This document shows positions 8,272 to 16,254 of a stretch of DNA of 33,844 bases, piece by piece. Made by a program: the position numbers and the translations under genes. The notes under the pieces are model-generated. The model did no database searches. It was not told the DNA's origin and saw only the letters and a list, made by a program, of their open reading frames with translations. The stretch is from assembly GCF_001437405.1 (NCBI RefSeq), contig NZ_JQBY01000023.1:1-33844 (forward strand). Reading direction: 5' to 3'. The DNA is from Pediococcus ethanolidurans. Its GTDB lineage: Bacteria; Bacillota; Bacilli; Lactobacillales; Lactobacillaceae. Position 1 is the first letter of the stretch; every line of letters starts with the position of its first letter.

Positions 8272-9366
8272 TTATAAAGAAGAAAGTTTAATGGCTGATT
8301 TATCTGTGTTTTTATTATCAGCAGCAATTAAGTTATAGATGTTTTCTATGTGCTTAATATAGCGAGAAATATCAAATTTCAAAACTGTTTTTTTGATATC
8401 TGTATGATTATATTTACCACGCAAACGATAGATTTGCCGGCATGCAGCTATAAAAGCTTTTTGGTCGTTCATTGGAGTTAAAATTCCATTGTGGGAATTA
8501 ATGATGTCTGCCGGTCCAGTAGGACAGTTTGTTGAAACAATTGGCAAGCCATAAGAAGCAGCTTCAATAACAACCATTGGGAATCCCTCATATTTTGAAC
8601 AGAGCAGCAGGCAATCAGCTTCATTAATTGCTTCCCAAGGATTAGGCATCCAACCTTGCCAGTTAATGTTTTGTGAAATATGCAAATCATTTGCTAATGT
8701 TTTTGCTTTTGGAAGATCAGCTCCCTTGCCAAAGATGTCCAGTTTCCAAGGAATATTAAGCTGTGCCATTGATTCAAGAAGCATACGTACATTTTTTTGA
8801 TCATCCAACAATATTCTTCCAATAAAAATTGCATGGAAAGGAGCGTTAGCTTTAGGTGTGCTGATTGTTTTCTTATTTACAGTGCGGATAGGATTATAGA
8901 TCAGAAAGATTTTTTGGGCTGGGACCCCGAGTTTGATCAACTGTTTTTTTATCCCTGTACTAATTGCAAGATGATATTCTGAGAAAGCAAGTTCTTGACG
9001 AGCAAAAATGTTTGATTCAGCAATGGAGGTATGTCCCCAAGAAACAATTTTATAATGAAGGTCATATTTTTTCCTGATCTGATAGGCAGTTACACAAGCT
9101 CTGCCTTCGAGTCCCAAAACGATATCTGGTTCTGCTGCTAAAACATTTTTTTCAATAAACTCTTTTTGTGCTTGTGTATCTTGTGCATGGCAAATTTTAA
9201 GTTGGTAGCCGGTAGTACGTGTAATCCATTGGAGCCATTCAGGTTTTCCGCTTTTAGGGATCAAAACCTGATATTCATTTTTTAAATCTTCGTTGACCAA
9301 GTTCGAAATGACTCTTTCGGTACCGCCATGTCCCTCTAAATACTGTGTTATTAATGTTATTTTCAC
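8272..9366 (-). CDS. GT4-family glycosyltransferase (exopolysaccharide type)
   Basis: A 364-aa cytoplasmic retaining glycosyltransferase with two Rossmann lobes. The N-terminus ITQYLEGHGGTERVISNL has the Gly-rich acceptor loop. The C-terminal donor site contains AIFIGRIL, DDQKNVRMLLESM, then LLLCSKYEGFPMVVIEAAS with the E-x7-E type motif (around residues 270-285) and GLPIVSTNCPTGPADII. It resembles the alpha-1,6-galactosyltransferase (WaaB-like) and EPS glycosyltransferases of lactobacilli; the true donor and acceptor sugars cannot be read from sequence. The start is GTG with AAAGGATG in front. It stands alone: no other EPS gene is adjacent, and ISL3 abuts its 3' end, so it is probably a fragment of a former EPS cluster. 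The polysaccharide pyruvyl transferase at 17520 may come from the same source. Confidence 0.9.
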   Translation of the reverse strand: MKITLITQYLEGHGGTERVISNLVNEDLKNEYQVLIPKSGKPEWLQWITRTTGYQLKICHAQDTQAQKEFIEKNVLAAEPDIVLGLEGRACVTAYQIRKKYDLHYKIVSWGHTSIAESNIFARQELAFSEYHLAISTGIKKQLIKLGVPAQKIFLIYNPIRTVNKKTISTPKANAPFHAIFIGRILLDDQKNVRMLLESMAQLNIPWKLDIFGKGADLPKAKTLANDLHISQNINWQGWMPNPWEAINEADCLLLCSKYEGFPMVVIEAASYGLPIVSTNCPTGPADIINSHNGILTPMNDQKAFIAACRQIYRLRGKYNHTDIKKTVLKFDISRYIKHIENIYNLIAADNKNTDKSAIKLSSL

Positions 9367-9831
9367 GATAATTCATCCTTTCATTTTATGAAGCCAACAT
9401 TAATCTGATGTAATCTTAAATAAGTTGTATTAGTGAGTCAGTAATTGTTAATTAACTTAAAAATTCTAAAAATAGTTACACCGCATTTGTTAATTATAAA
9501 AAATTTAAAACACAATAATGCAGTTGTAACAAAAGTACAGACAGCTAAGGTATGTGATTTTGTTTCAAACAAATGCAGAACTCGATTTTAAAATTCACCC
9601 GGCTTTCATTTTATCAACGAAGAAAATAGTTTACTTATGGCTAGTTGGATACATAAGAATGGCATTATTTAAATAAAAAAAAATAAAGGTACAATAACCT
9701 TATCCAAATGGTTGTTGAACTGATATGACAATACAGAAACTAAAGAATCTATATTATACTTACCCCCATCTAAACTTTATTATAGATCTAATCAACAGAA
9801 AAACTCAAATAGTTGAATTTTGTAAACAAAC
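9367..9831. other. Gene-free stretch upstream of the glycosyltransferase
   Basis: Very AT-rich, with no credible ORF. On the minus strand a TATAAT-like hexamer near 9750-9760 could belong to a promoter for the glycosyltransferase with a leader of about 380 nt. Nothing else recognisable. Confidence 0.35.
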
Positions 9832-9868
9832 GAGAGCGTAAAATATCTTGTGTAAATGCATAAAAGAT
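9826..9868 (+). repeat. 43-bp inverted repeat, left copy (clpL flank)
   Basis: Contains the IS256 left end plus six bases outside it (ACAAAC). The same 43 bases occur in reverse complement at 13087-13129, so this repeat and its partner enclose the IS256 remnant and clpL. Confidence 0.85.
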
Positions 9869-10744
9869 TTCTGAATTGTATAGAAATAGGGAATGCCTTC
9901 CCTTATGATATTTAGTAACCACAGAAAACATCACAGGAGGCATTCCCCATGAATGAACTTACCACAGAAATTATCGCTGCACTAGCCCAAAAGCAAGATT
10001 TTGACGAAGTTTTTCGTCACCACCTCGAAATTGCGATTAACCAGCTGCTTCAAACCGAATTGGCAGAGTTTTTGGGTTACGAATGCTACTCATACGCTGG
10101 GATTAACACTGGTAATAACCGCAACGGCAGTTATGAGCGCTCGTTTGATACGAAGTACGGCCAACTTAACTTAACCATTCCTCGAGATCGCAATGGCCGG
10201 TTTGAAAATCATACCTTGCCAGCCTACGGTCGGCACAGTGACAGCTTGGAAACAACGGTTATTCAGCTATACACCAAGGGAATTACCACCACCGAAATCG
10301 CCTAACTCATTGAGAAAATGTACGGTGCTCATTACTCCAAAGCCACGGTTTCCAACATGGCTAAAGACGTCAATGAACAGGTTCAAGCTTTCCAGCAACG
10401 GCGACTGCCTTCGCAATATGCGGCCATCTTCTTAGATGCCAATTACCTGCCTTTAAAGCGGGACACCGTCCAAAAAGAAGCGGTTCATTGCATTCAACCA
10501 ACTTGATTGCGAACTTTAACAAGCATCTCAAACGCAACCCCAACCACAAAGAACAATTTCCAACGGAAGATTCACTGAATCGATTCCTGGTTTCTCAGTT
10601 TAATGTCTACAACGAGAAGTCCATGAAGCGAATCTATCGCGGATTCAACGGACTTCAGGACACCCTGGAATCATCCTTTACTTAAATTAACTACATATTA
10701 TATGTACGTAGGTATTTAATTTACACAAGATTCTTGACGATATC
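9832..10744 (+). mobile_element. Internally deleted IS256-family element
   Basis: The left end reads GAGAGCGTAAAATATCTTGT and the right end, read inward, GATATCGTCAAGAATCTTGT; both continue GTAAA, giving imperfect terminal repeats of about 25 bp. The total of about 910 bp compares with about 1.3 kb for intact IS256 members, consistent with the missing central part of the transposase gene. Confidence 0.8.
9949..10685 (+). pseudogene. IS256-family (mutator-type) transposase, nonsense mutation and deletion
   Basis: Starts MNELTTEIIAALAQKQDF with AGGAGG upstream. The mutator-type N-terminal domain is clear (ELAEFLGYECYSYAG, NNRNGSYERSFDTKYG, IPRDRNGRFE). At 10303-10305 an in-frame TAA interrupts TTEIA-LIEKMYGAHYS. 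The frame then continues through SKATVSNMAKDV to AAIFLDANYLPLKRD, the first catalytic Asp, after which the central region including the other acidic residues has been deleted. The last part (TNLIANFNKHLKR to YRGFNGLQDTLESSF) is in another frame. It is certainly inactive. Confidence 0.92.
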
Positions 10745-10785
10745 CATATTTACTCAATAGATTAATATCAAATGGTGAAAATCAA

Positions 10786-10817
10786 CGAAAAAAGGAGATC
10801 TATCAAGCGATCTCCTT
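10786..10817 (-). terminator. Rho-independent terminator of clpL
   Basis: On the minus strand AAGGAGATC, loop, GATCTCCTT forms a 9-bp perfect stem followed by six T. It lies about 50 bp after the clpL stop. Confidence 0.85.
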
Positions 10818-10866
10818 CCCAATAAATCTCCTCTTACATAAAGTTATTTATGAACACTGATTTAAG

Positions 10867-12981
10867 CTAAGCTGCCGATATCACAATCTCACCATCCACT
10901 AAATCAGCCTTCAAGTTTTTGACATCTAAGTGGTCAAGGTAGAAATCCGTTACCTTATCACGAATTTGTTGTTCAATTACTCGCCGTAATGGCCGCGCAC
11001 CCATTGCTTCATCATAGCCTTGTTCCATCAGCCAATCTTTGGCCGCTTTAGTTACCTCAAGTTTGATGGATTTTTTGGCTAACGTTTTTTGTACATCCGC
11101 CAACATCAAATCAACAATTTGACTTAAGTCTTGCTTAGTCAGATGTGAAAATTCCACGATTCCATTAAAACGGTTCAGAAATTCTGGGCGGAAAAATGGT
11201 GCTAACTTATCCATTAATGACTGATCTCGTTGCTTGTCACCACTTAATGCTTCATTACCAAAGCCAGCATTAGAAGTAGCAATAATAATCGTATTTTTGA
11301 AATTAATGACATTGCCTTGTCCATCCGTTAAGCGCCCATCATCCATCACTTGTAATAGTAACGTTAATACTTGTGGATCAGCCTTTTCAATTTCATCTAA
11401 TAATACAATGGAATATGGATTACGCCGAACCCGTTCAGTTAGAGTATTAGCATTATCTTCATAGCCTACGTATCCAGCCGAGGTACCAATTAATTTCGAC
11501 ACAGCTGTACGATCAGCATATTCACTCATATCTAGCCGAATAATCGCATTTTCATTTCCAAACATATCTAAGGCTAATTGCTTAGCTAATTCAGTCTTTC
11601 CTACGCCAGTTGGACCCACAAACAGAAAACTTCCAATAGGCTGATCACCCTCTGAAAAGCCCGCACGGTTACGCCGAATTGCTTTTGCTACCATTTCAAC
11701 CGCTTCATCTTGACCGATTACCTTACTTTTCAGACGCTTATCAAGATTTTTCAAATGCTCAATATCATTAGCGCCCATATCAGCAACTGGTATACCAGTT
11801 AAACGTTCAACCGATTGTGCCACATCATCAATCGTGGCAGTGATTTTTTCTTTTTGATCCGTTTCTTTAATTTTTTGCTTGGTTTCCTCGATCGACTTCT
11901 TGATATCAGCGGCTTTTTTAAAGTCCTCCGATTTAACGGCGGCCTCCTTAGCTGCCTCTAATTTTTTAACGCGTTGATCCAATGTCTCAACATCAGTTTG
12001 AGAATTTTTAGCCGCTAAATGAGCCGCAGTCATGTCGATCAAATCGATAGCTTTATCTGGCAAAGTGCGTTGTGGTATATATTGGATTGAATAATCCACA
12101 GCCGCCTTCAAAACATCATCTGGTAATACAACATGATGATGTTTTTCGTACAGCTTTTTAACACCTTGTAATATACGTAAAGTGTCAGCGGCCGTCGGTT
12201 CATTAATCACAACATCATTGAATCGCCGTGCCAAAGCCGCATTTTTCAAAATAGTATTGCGATATTCATCTTGAGTCGTAGCCCCGATTACAGTCAGCTC
12301 GCCACGTGACAAAGCAGGTTTAATGATATCAGCCAATCCCTTGCCACCGTCTTCACCACCAGTGGCACCCGTGCCGATAATCTGATGAATTTCATCGAAG
12401 AATAGAATAATATTACCAGCTGCTTTAACTTCCTTTACCAGCTGTTTAATATTTTCTTCAAAAGAACCGCGATATTGAGTTCCTGCTTCCAAAGACGATA
12501 AATCAATCGAATAGATTTCTTTATCTTGAATCGTTTCTGGAACTTTACCAGCCACAATTGCTTGTGCCAGACCTTCGACGACTGCAGTTTTACCTACACC
12601 GGCATCACCAACTAAGATTGGATTATTTTTCGTTCTACGACTCAAAATTTCTGCAGTTTCTTGAATCTCATTCTCACGTCCAATCACTGGATCTAGTAAT
12701 CCATCACGAGCCTGTTCCGTCAAATTAGTCCCTAACTTTTCTAAAATCCCTCCTTTTTTAAAAGCCTGTTTACCATCTTTAGATACTTCTATTGTTTTAT
12801 TATTTTGGGGTAGCTTACCAGTTGCTCGGTATTGAGCAAACTCATCTGGTGTCAACGATTTTCCATTAACTAAGTACCGTGCACGCTCCGAATTTTGATT
12901 ATCCATGCCCCGAAATAATTGATTGAAAACATCATCCATATCATTGTTGAAAAAAGGATCATTTTCGTAGAAATTCGCCAT
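10867..12981 (-). CDS. clpL: ClpL, HSP100-type AAA+ chaperone ATPase
   Basis: A 704-aa two-ring protein disaggregase of the Clp/HSP100 family, linked in lactobacilli to heat and acid tolerance and often plasmid-borne. It has no double Clp-N repeat, instead a short Asn/Asp-rich N-terminus ([17 protein letters not shown]). AAA-1 has Walker A GDAGVGKT (about 124) and Walker [10 protein letters not shown]; a short coiled-coil middle segment ([16 protein letters not shown] region, UVR-like) follows. AAA-2 has GPTGVGKT (about 435), [11 protein letters not shown] and sensor region IIATSNAG. I choose the ATG at 12981, which has GGAGGTG seven bases upstream; the longer frame to 13047 adds 22 unconserved residues. 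The leader has a perfect 12-bp palindrome TTACACGTGTAA (13004-13015). I do not see a convincing CtsR box, perhaps because IS256-derived sequence starts only 90 bp upstream. Confidence 0.95.
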   Translation of the reverse strand: MANFYENDPFFNNDMDDVFNQLFRGMDNQNSERARYLVNGKSLTPDEFAQYRATGKLPQNNKTIEVSKDGKQAFKKGGILEKLGTNLTEQARDGLLDPVIGRENEIQETAEILSRRTKNNPILVGDAGVGKTAVVEGLAQAIVAGKVPETIQDKEIYSIDLSSLEAGTQYRGSFEENIKQLVKEVKAAGNIILFFDEIHQIIGTGATGGEDGGKGLADIIKPALSRGELTVIGATTQDEYRNTILKNAALARRFNDVVINEPTAADTLRILQGVKKLYEKHHHVVLPDDVLKAAVDYSIQYIPQRTLPDKAIDLIDMTAAHLAAKNSQTDVETLDQRVKKLEAAKEAAVKSEDFKKAADIKKSIEETKQKIKETDQKEKITATIDDVAQSVERLTGIPVADMGANDIEHLKNLDKRLKSKVIGQDEAVEMVAKAIRRNRAGFSEGDQPIGSFLFVGPTGVGKTELAKQLALDMFGNENAIIRLDMSEYADRTAVSKLIGTSAGYVGYEDNANTLTERVRRNPYSIVLLDEIEKADPQVLTLLLQVMDDGRLTDGQGNVINFKNTIIIATSNAGFGNEALSGDKQRDQSLMDKLAPFFRPEFLNRFNGIVEFSHLTKQDLSQIVDLMLADVQKTLAKKSIKLEVTKAAKDWLMEQGYDEAMGARPLRRVIEQQIRDKVTDFYLDHLDVKNLKADLVDGEIVISAA

Positions 12982-13003
12982 AGTACAACACCTCCATAAA
13001 AAT

Positions 13004-13015
13004 TTACACGTGTAA
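13004..13015. promoter_or_regulatory. Perfect palindrome in the clpL leader
   Basis: TTACACGTGTAA is self-complementary over 12 bp and lies between the clpL ribosome site and its likely promoter region. It could be an operator or just chance; no regulator is known to me for this exact sequence. Confidence 0.3.
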
Positions 13016-13073
13016 CTTAGTGACCATAATATCCTTTCAAACTTCATCTAATTGTATCACGATTTTTATGTAT

Positions 13074-13123
13074 GAGAGCGTAAAATATCTTTTATGCATT
13101 TACACAAGATATTTTACGCTCTC
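13074..13123. repeat. 50-bp palindrome built from an IS256 end
   Basis: Two perfect 18-bp arms (GAGAGCGTAAAATATCTT and its complement) surround a 14-nt loop. The right arm plus loop equals the left terminus of the IS256 remnant at 9832 in inverted orientation. The arrangement resembles an abutted pair of IS ends or a nearly total internal deletion of an IS256 copy. It lies just upstream of clpL. The right copy of the 43-bp repeat (13087-13129) overlaps it. Confidence 0.8.
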
Positions 13124-13144
13124 GTTTGTACTTTTCACACACTT

Positions 13145-13189
13145 AAACACACCAAGTTATTGTTCCCATGACAATAGCTTGGCGTGTTT
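13145..13189. terminator. Strong bidirectional hairpin terminator
   Basis: Pairing of AAACAC, CCAAG and ATTGT with ACAAT, CTTGG and GTGTTT leaves the loop TCCCATG, followed by TTTT and preceded by AAA. No intact gene feeds into it from the left; it may be a leftover from a gene lost by rearrangement. Confidence 0.7.
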
Positions 13190-13410
13190 TATTGTTTAAA
13201 AATGGCAAATAGAAAGTTTAATTTGATCAGTCTTGAAAACTTGAGCTGCTTTGATTTTTCCAGTACTAAGGTGTCCTCTGTAGGCGCAATTTTGTTAGTT
13301 GCTCTTTCCCATTTGTTTATGTGGATGGTTTGAATTTACAGGTCTACGCGACTCACACCGTAGAAAGTTATAATCAGAAGCCAACTTCAAAAATCTATCA
13401 TGGAATAATA
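13190..13410. other. Gene-free stretch before degV
   Basis: No ORF or RNA gene recognised. It lies between the orphan terminator and the degV promoter and seems to be decayed sequence. Confidence 0.35.
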
Positions 13411-13416
13411 GTAGTA

Positions 13417-13457
13417 TTGACAGCCTTATAATATAGTGTAGAATACTATTTATAAGG
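13417..13457 (+). promoter_or_regulatory. Promoter with overlapping palindromic operator of the degV operon
   Basis: A consensus -35 TTGACA (13417-13422) and -10 TAGAAT (13439-13444) are 16 bp apart. An inverted repeat CCTTATAA (13424-13431) and TTATAAGG (13450-13457) brackets the -10 element, with a further ATAGT/ACTAT pair inside, offset by one base. This geometry is that of a repressor operator blocking RNA polymerase. The regulator is not encoded next to it. Confidence 0.65.
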
Positions 13458-13481
13458 TTATCAAGACTATATGGAGGGAAA

Positions 13482-14330
13482 ATGAAAAAAATTGGACTAT
13501 TAGTCGATTCCGCATCAGATATTCCCGCGGAAATAAAAAATCAAGTAAATGTTGAAGTTGTTCCCTTAGTTGTGACAGCAAACAACCACGAGTATCTGGA
13601 TCGTGTGACTATTCAACCTCAGGAAGTGTATCAACTAATTGAAGATGGTTATATTCCTAAAACAGCTAGTCCAACTCTTGGACTGGTATCACAATATATC
13701 AAAAAATTGCAGCAACGAGGTTATAAAAAAATCATTGCTATTACAATCTCCAGCGGCTTATCAGTTACAAATAAGGTTTTTAAAATAGCTTCTGAAAATG
13801 TCAATAACGCAATCATAACAGTTATTGATTCAAAAAGTATTGGTATTGGTAGTGGATTGATTGCAGCATACGCAGAAGACTTAATTAATGCTAATTATGA
13901 TTACCAAGAAATCACTAAGCGAGTTCAACAGTCCGTGCTAAAAAGTAAAGTCTATTTTTATATTGCAACATTAAAATATCTTAGAATTGGCGGTAGGATT
14001 GGCAAAGTGGCTGGGATGGTGGGATCAGTTTTAAATATTAAACCAGTCATATCGTGCGACTCAGATGGCATATATTACCCAGTAGCAAAAGCTCGTTCTG
14101 AAAAGAAAGCAATTTCAAGGTTATTAAAGCTGGCTATCGAAGATGCTTCAACAAACGAAAGTTTTAGGCTTGCAGTCGCTCAGGGCAATGACAAAGCGAT
14201 TTCAAGTCATGTACTAACCGAACTTAGAAATAGCTTTCCAAAACATACCATTTATACTGGTGATGTTTCCCCAGCATTATGTGTACACACAGGCCCAGGG
14301 CTAATTGGAATTGCAGTTCAGATTGATTAA
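13482..14330 (+). CDS. DegV/FakB-family fatty-acid-binding protein
   Basis: A 282-aa cytoplasmic protein of the DegV family, members of which (FakB) bind a fatty acid and hand it to the kinase FakA for phosphorylation into acyl-phosphate. Motifs: LLVDSASDIP near the N-terminus, TASPTLGLVSQYIKKL (lid), ITISSGLSVT (ligand-proximal Ser), VIDSKSIGIGSGLIA, LKYLRIGGRIGKVAGMVGS, and the C-terminal signature HTGPGLIGI that lines the carboxylate site. Length is normal. GGAGGG lies six bases before the ATG. It forms an operon with the DUF1836 gene 27 bp downstream, a pairing seen in other Firmicutes. The operator-like palindrome on the promoter suggests that a lipid-responsive repressor may control it, but this is inference. 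FakA is not in this window. Confidence 0.93.
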   Translation: MKKIGLLVDSASDIPAEIKNQVNVEVVPLVVTANNHEYLDRVTIQPQEVYQLIEDGYIPKTASPTLGLVSQYIKKLQQRGYKKIIAITISSGLSVTNKVFKIASENVNNAIITVIDSKSIGIGSGLIAAYAEDLINANYDYQEITKRVQQSVLKSKVYFYIATLKYLRIGGRIGKVAGMVGSVLNIKPVISCDSDGIYYPVAKARSEKKAISRLLKLAIEDASTNESFRLAVAQGNDKAISSHVLTELRNSFPKHTIYTGDVSPALCVHTGPGLIGIAVQID

Positions 14331-14357
14331 TATTTCTGTGCAAGGAGGATGACTAAG

Positions 14358-14849
14358 TTGCCTTTCGCTAAAAATAATTTCCCGAGATTACCGTTATGGA
14401 GCGAATTACCAAGCTTCAATTTACATTTGGATCAATTATTAGACATCACCAATTCTTTTGTTGAACCCATGATTGAGGAAAAAATTACCAAGACAATGAT
14501 GCATAATTATTTTAAAGCAGGGATTATTGAGGCTCCAATCAAGAAGAGATATGCACGAAAACATTTGGCAGGAGCAATTGTGGTCGGTGTATGTAAAAAT
14601 GTATTCTCACTATCAGAAATAGAGCAAGGATTGCGACTAATTCTTGCGGATACTTCACCTGCAGAAGGCTATGATAACTTTGTAAAAATATTTAATAACC
14701 AGAGTTCTCAAGAAACAATAAAAATGCCCCCTGTAGCCAATATTAGTTTAGAACCCACATCTACTATGCTTATACAGTATAGTGCGATTCAATCGGTTTG
14801 GTTTTGGTTTTTAGCAAGACGTCTTATTCAGAAAAATCAGGATCTATAG
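14358..14849 (+). CDS. DUF1836-family protein
   Basis: The 163-aa sequence matches the DUF1836 pattern: an N-terminal LPLWSELPSFNLHLDQLLDI, then ITKTMMHNYFKAGIIEAP and KKRYARKHLAGAIVVGVCKN, which together look like a MerR-like or winged-helix DNA-binding fold. The usual protein is about 150-180 aa, so it is complete. I choose TTG at 14358 because the ATG at 14349 directly touches the AAGGAGG site (no spacer), whereas the TTG is nine bases away. Its function is unknown. The fixed coupling to DegV suggests a role in regulating lipid handling or in responding to DegV. After the stop an IS30 copy separates it from the terminator at 16009. Confidence 0.85.
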   Translation: MPFAKNNFPRLPLWSELPSFNLHLDQLLDITNSFVEPMIEEKITKTMMHNYFKAGIIEAPIKKRYARKHLAGAIVVGVCKNVFSLSEIEQGLRLILADTSPAEGYDNFVKIFNNQSSQETIKMPPVANISLEPTSTMLIQYSAIQSVWFWFLARRLIQKNQDL

Positions 14850-14891
14850 GAAAATTATTACGTATTTTTGTATATGATATTTTAGTTATAT

Positions 14892-15934
14892 GGTAGATTG
14901 CAAATTTAATCCGAATTTTTGGACAAATTTGTCAGCATAGCCTGATACGGTGTTTGCCAGTCGAGTATTTTAAGCGGTCGCTGGTTAATTTGGAGTAACG
15001 TCGTCGTTAAATCTTGAGCACTAATGTGCTCAAAACGAGTCCCTTTAGGATAAAAATAACGTAAATTCCGATTAAAGCGTTCATTACTACCAAGTTCAGC
15101 TGGAGTATAAGCATGGCAGTAATAGGTCTTAATACCATATTGTGATTCAAGTGATACTAGCCCACTAAACTCAGTGCCACGGTCCACAGTAAAGCTGTGC
15201 ACCGGACCATTAAAAGTGGTTAGGAACTTAGTTAGTGCTTCATTAACAGTCGCTGTCGTCCGATCTTTTAACCGGTATGCCCAAAGGAACCGTGGTTTGT
15301 GATCGATTAAAGTTAATAAAACTGCCTTACTATTCCCACGAGGACCAACGAATGTATCTAGTTCAAAATCGCCGATGCGATTACGTTGATTAATCATCAT
15401 GGGACGCTGTTCAATTGATCGCCCCAAAGATTGATTATATTTGGATCGTTGGTCAACGTTACGCCGTTGGCGTACGCCATGTTCAGGTAGATCATTCAAG
15501 GGGAAACCAATTCTCCCCTGATTTAGCCGATTATAAATAGATTTAGTAGCTAGTTTAAATTCGTGAGCAATCATTCCTGGTGACCAGCTTAGACGTAAAT
15601 GGTTGAGAATTTTTTGCTTTAACTCATCGCTCAGCTTAGTTTTCCGACCACATCGTGATCGCTTGTATTCGGCATCTGTTTGTGCTAATTCAGCCTGATA
15701 AGGTTGACATCGAGATAATTCATAAGAAATTGTTGACGGTGATCGGTTCAGCCGAACGCCCATTTGGATATTGGACAGCCCTAGTTCACAAAAGGTTTCG
15801 ATTTTAATTCGTTCGGAATAGGTTATACTAGACAAAAGATCAGCTCCTAAAAGATGGGTTTGTGGTAAACACCATTTTAAAGGAAGCTGATCTTTTTTGT
15901 CCGAACAGCGTTCGGATTAATTTTACAATCTACC
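14892..15934 (-). mobile_element. Intact IS30-family element (ISLpl1-like)
   Basis: A 1043-bp element with terminal repeats GGTAGATTGCAAATTTAATC at the left and, read inward, GGTAGATTGTAAAATTAATC at the right. It holds one complete transposase gene filling nearly its whole length. The flanks (TAT and AAA) show no clear 2-3 bp duplication. Left-end sequence identical to this copy recurs in the 49-bp palindrome at 20528. Confidence 0.88.
14906..15835 (-). CDS. IS30-family transposase
   Basis: 309 aa and apparently intact. The N-terminal helix-turn-helix is ITYSERIKIETFCELGLSNI with RLNRSPSTISYELSR, followed by a second HTH around WSPGMIAHEF and the family GRKTKLS segment. The DDE catalytic triad is seen as FELDTFVGPRGNSKAVLLTL (Asp about 162), SFTVDRGTEFSGL (Asp about 219) and ELGSNERFNRNLRYFYPKGT (Glu about 255). 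The start ATG is followed by the normal SSITYSERI opening and preceded by AGGAGCTGATC, a normal ribosome site. This is the only transposase here besides the IS5 copy that looks able to act, and may have produced the internally deleted relative at 20528. Confidence 0.94.
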   Translation of the reverse strand: MSSITYSERIKIETFCELGLSNIQMGVRLNRSPSTISYELSRCQPYQAELAQTDAEYKRSRCGRKTKLSDELKQKILNHLRLSWSPGMIAHEFKLATKSIYNRLNQGRIGFPLNDLPEHGVRQRRNVDQRSKYNQSLGRSIEQRPMMINQRNRIGDFELDTFVGPRGNSKAVLLTLIDHKPRFLWAYRLKDRTTATVNEALTKFLTTFNGPVHSFTVDRGTEFSGLVSLESQYGIKTYYCHAYTPAELGSNERFNRNLRYFYPKGTRFEHISAQDLTTTLLQINQRPLKILDWQTPYQAMLTNLSKNSD

Positions 15935-16254
15935 AAATAAATATTAGGGTCATAATATACAAGATATTCCTTAATTGACGATTGTTCATTATTTAATTGC
16001 TCCTATATACCACTTAATCTTTTTGTTAAGTGGTGTTTTATGATAATAAATTGTTTTCCTATCGAGTCAATTTTAAAACCACCATACTATCTTGTAGCTT
16101 GCTATTTTACAAGCATAAAAATTTGGGCTGATGGTTTATTAAAATTCTATCTATCCTCACATGAAGAAGCTAACATAAATATTAAGACTTATTCTCTGGT
16201 ATACTGAACCTGAATAATAATTGCCAAAATCAGTACAGGCATTAAAAGATCTTA
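15935..16254. other. Gene-free stretch with a terminator
   Basis: A hairpin ACCACTTAA / TTAAGTGGT (16009-16034, followed by GTTTTA) looks like the plus-strand terminator of the degV-DUF1836 operon, now 1.16 kb away from it because IS30 was inserted between. The rest shows no gene. Confidence 0.55.

Noticed and set aside
12982-13047. N-terminal extension of ClpL by 22 residues
   Set aside because: The ATG at 12981 has a perfect ribosome site and gives the known ClpL N-terminus; the extension is not family-like.
12961-13080. CtsR box upstream of clpL
   Set aside because: Only a single TTTGAAA and one GGTCA are seen; the tandem heptad spacing is not met.
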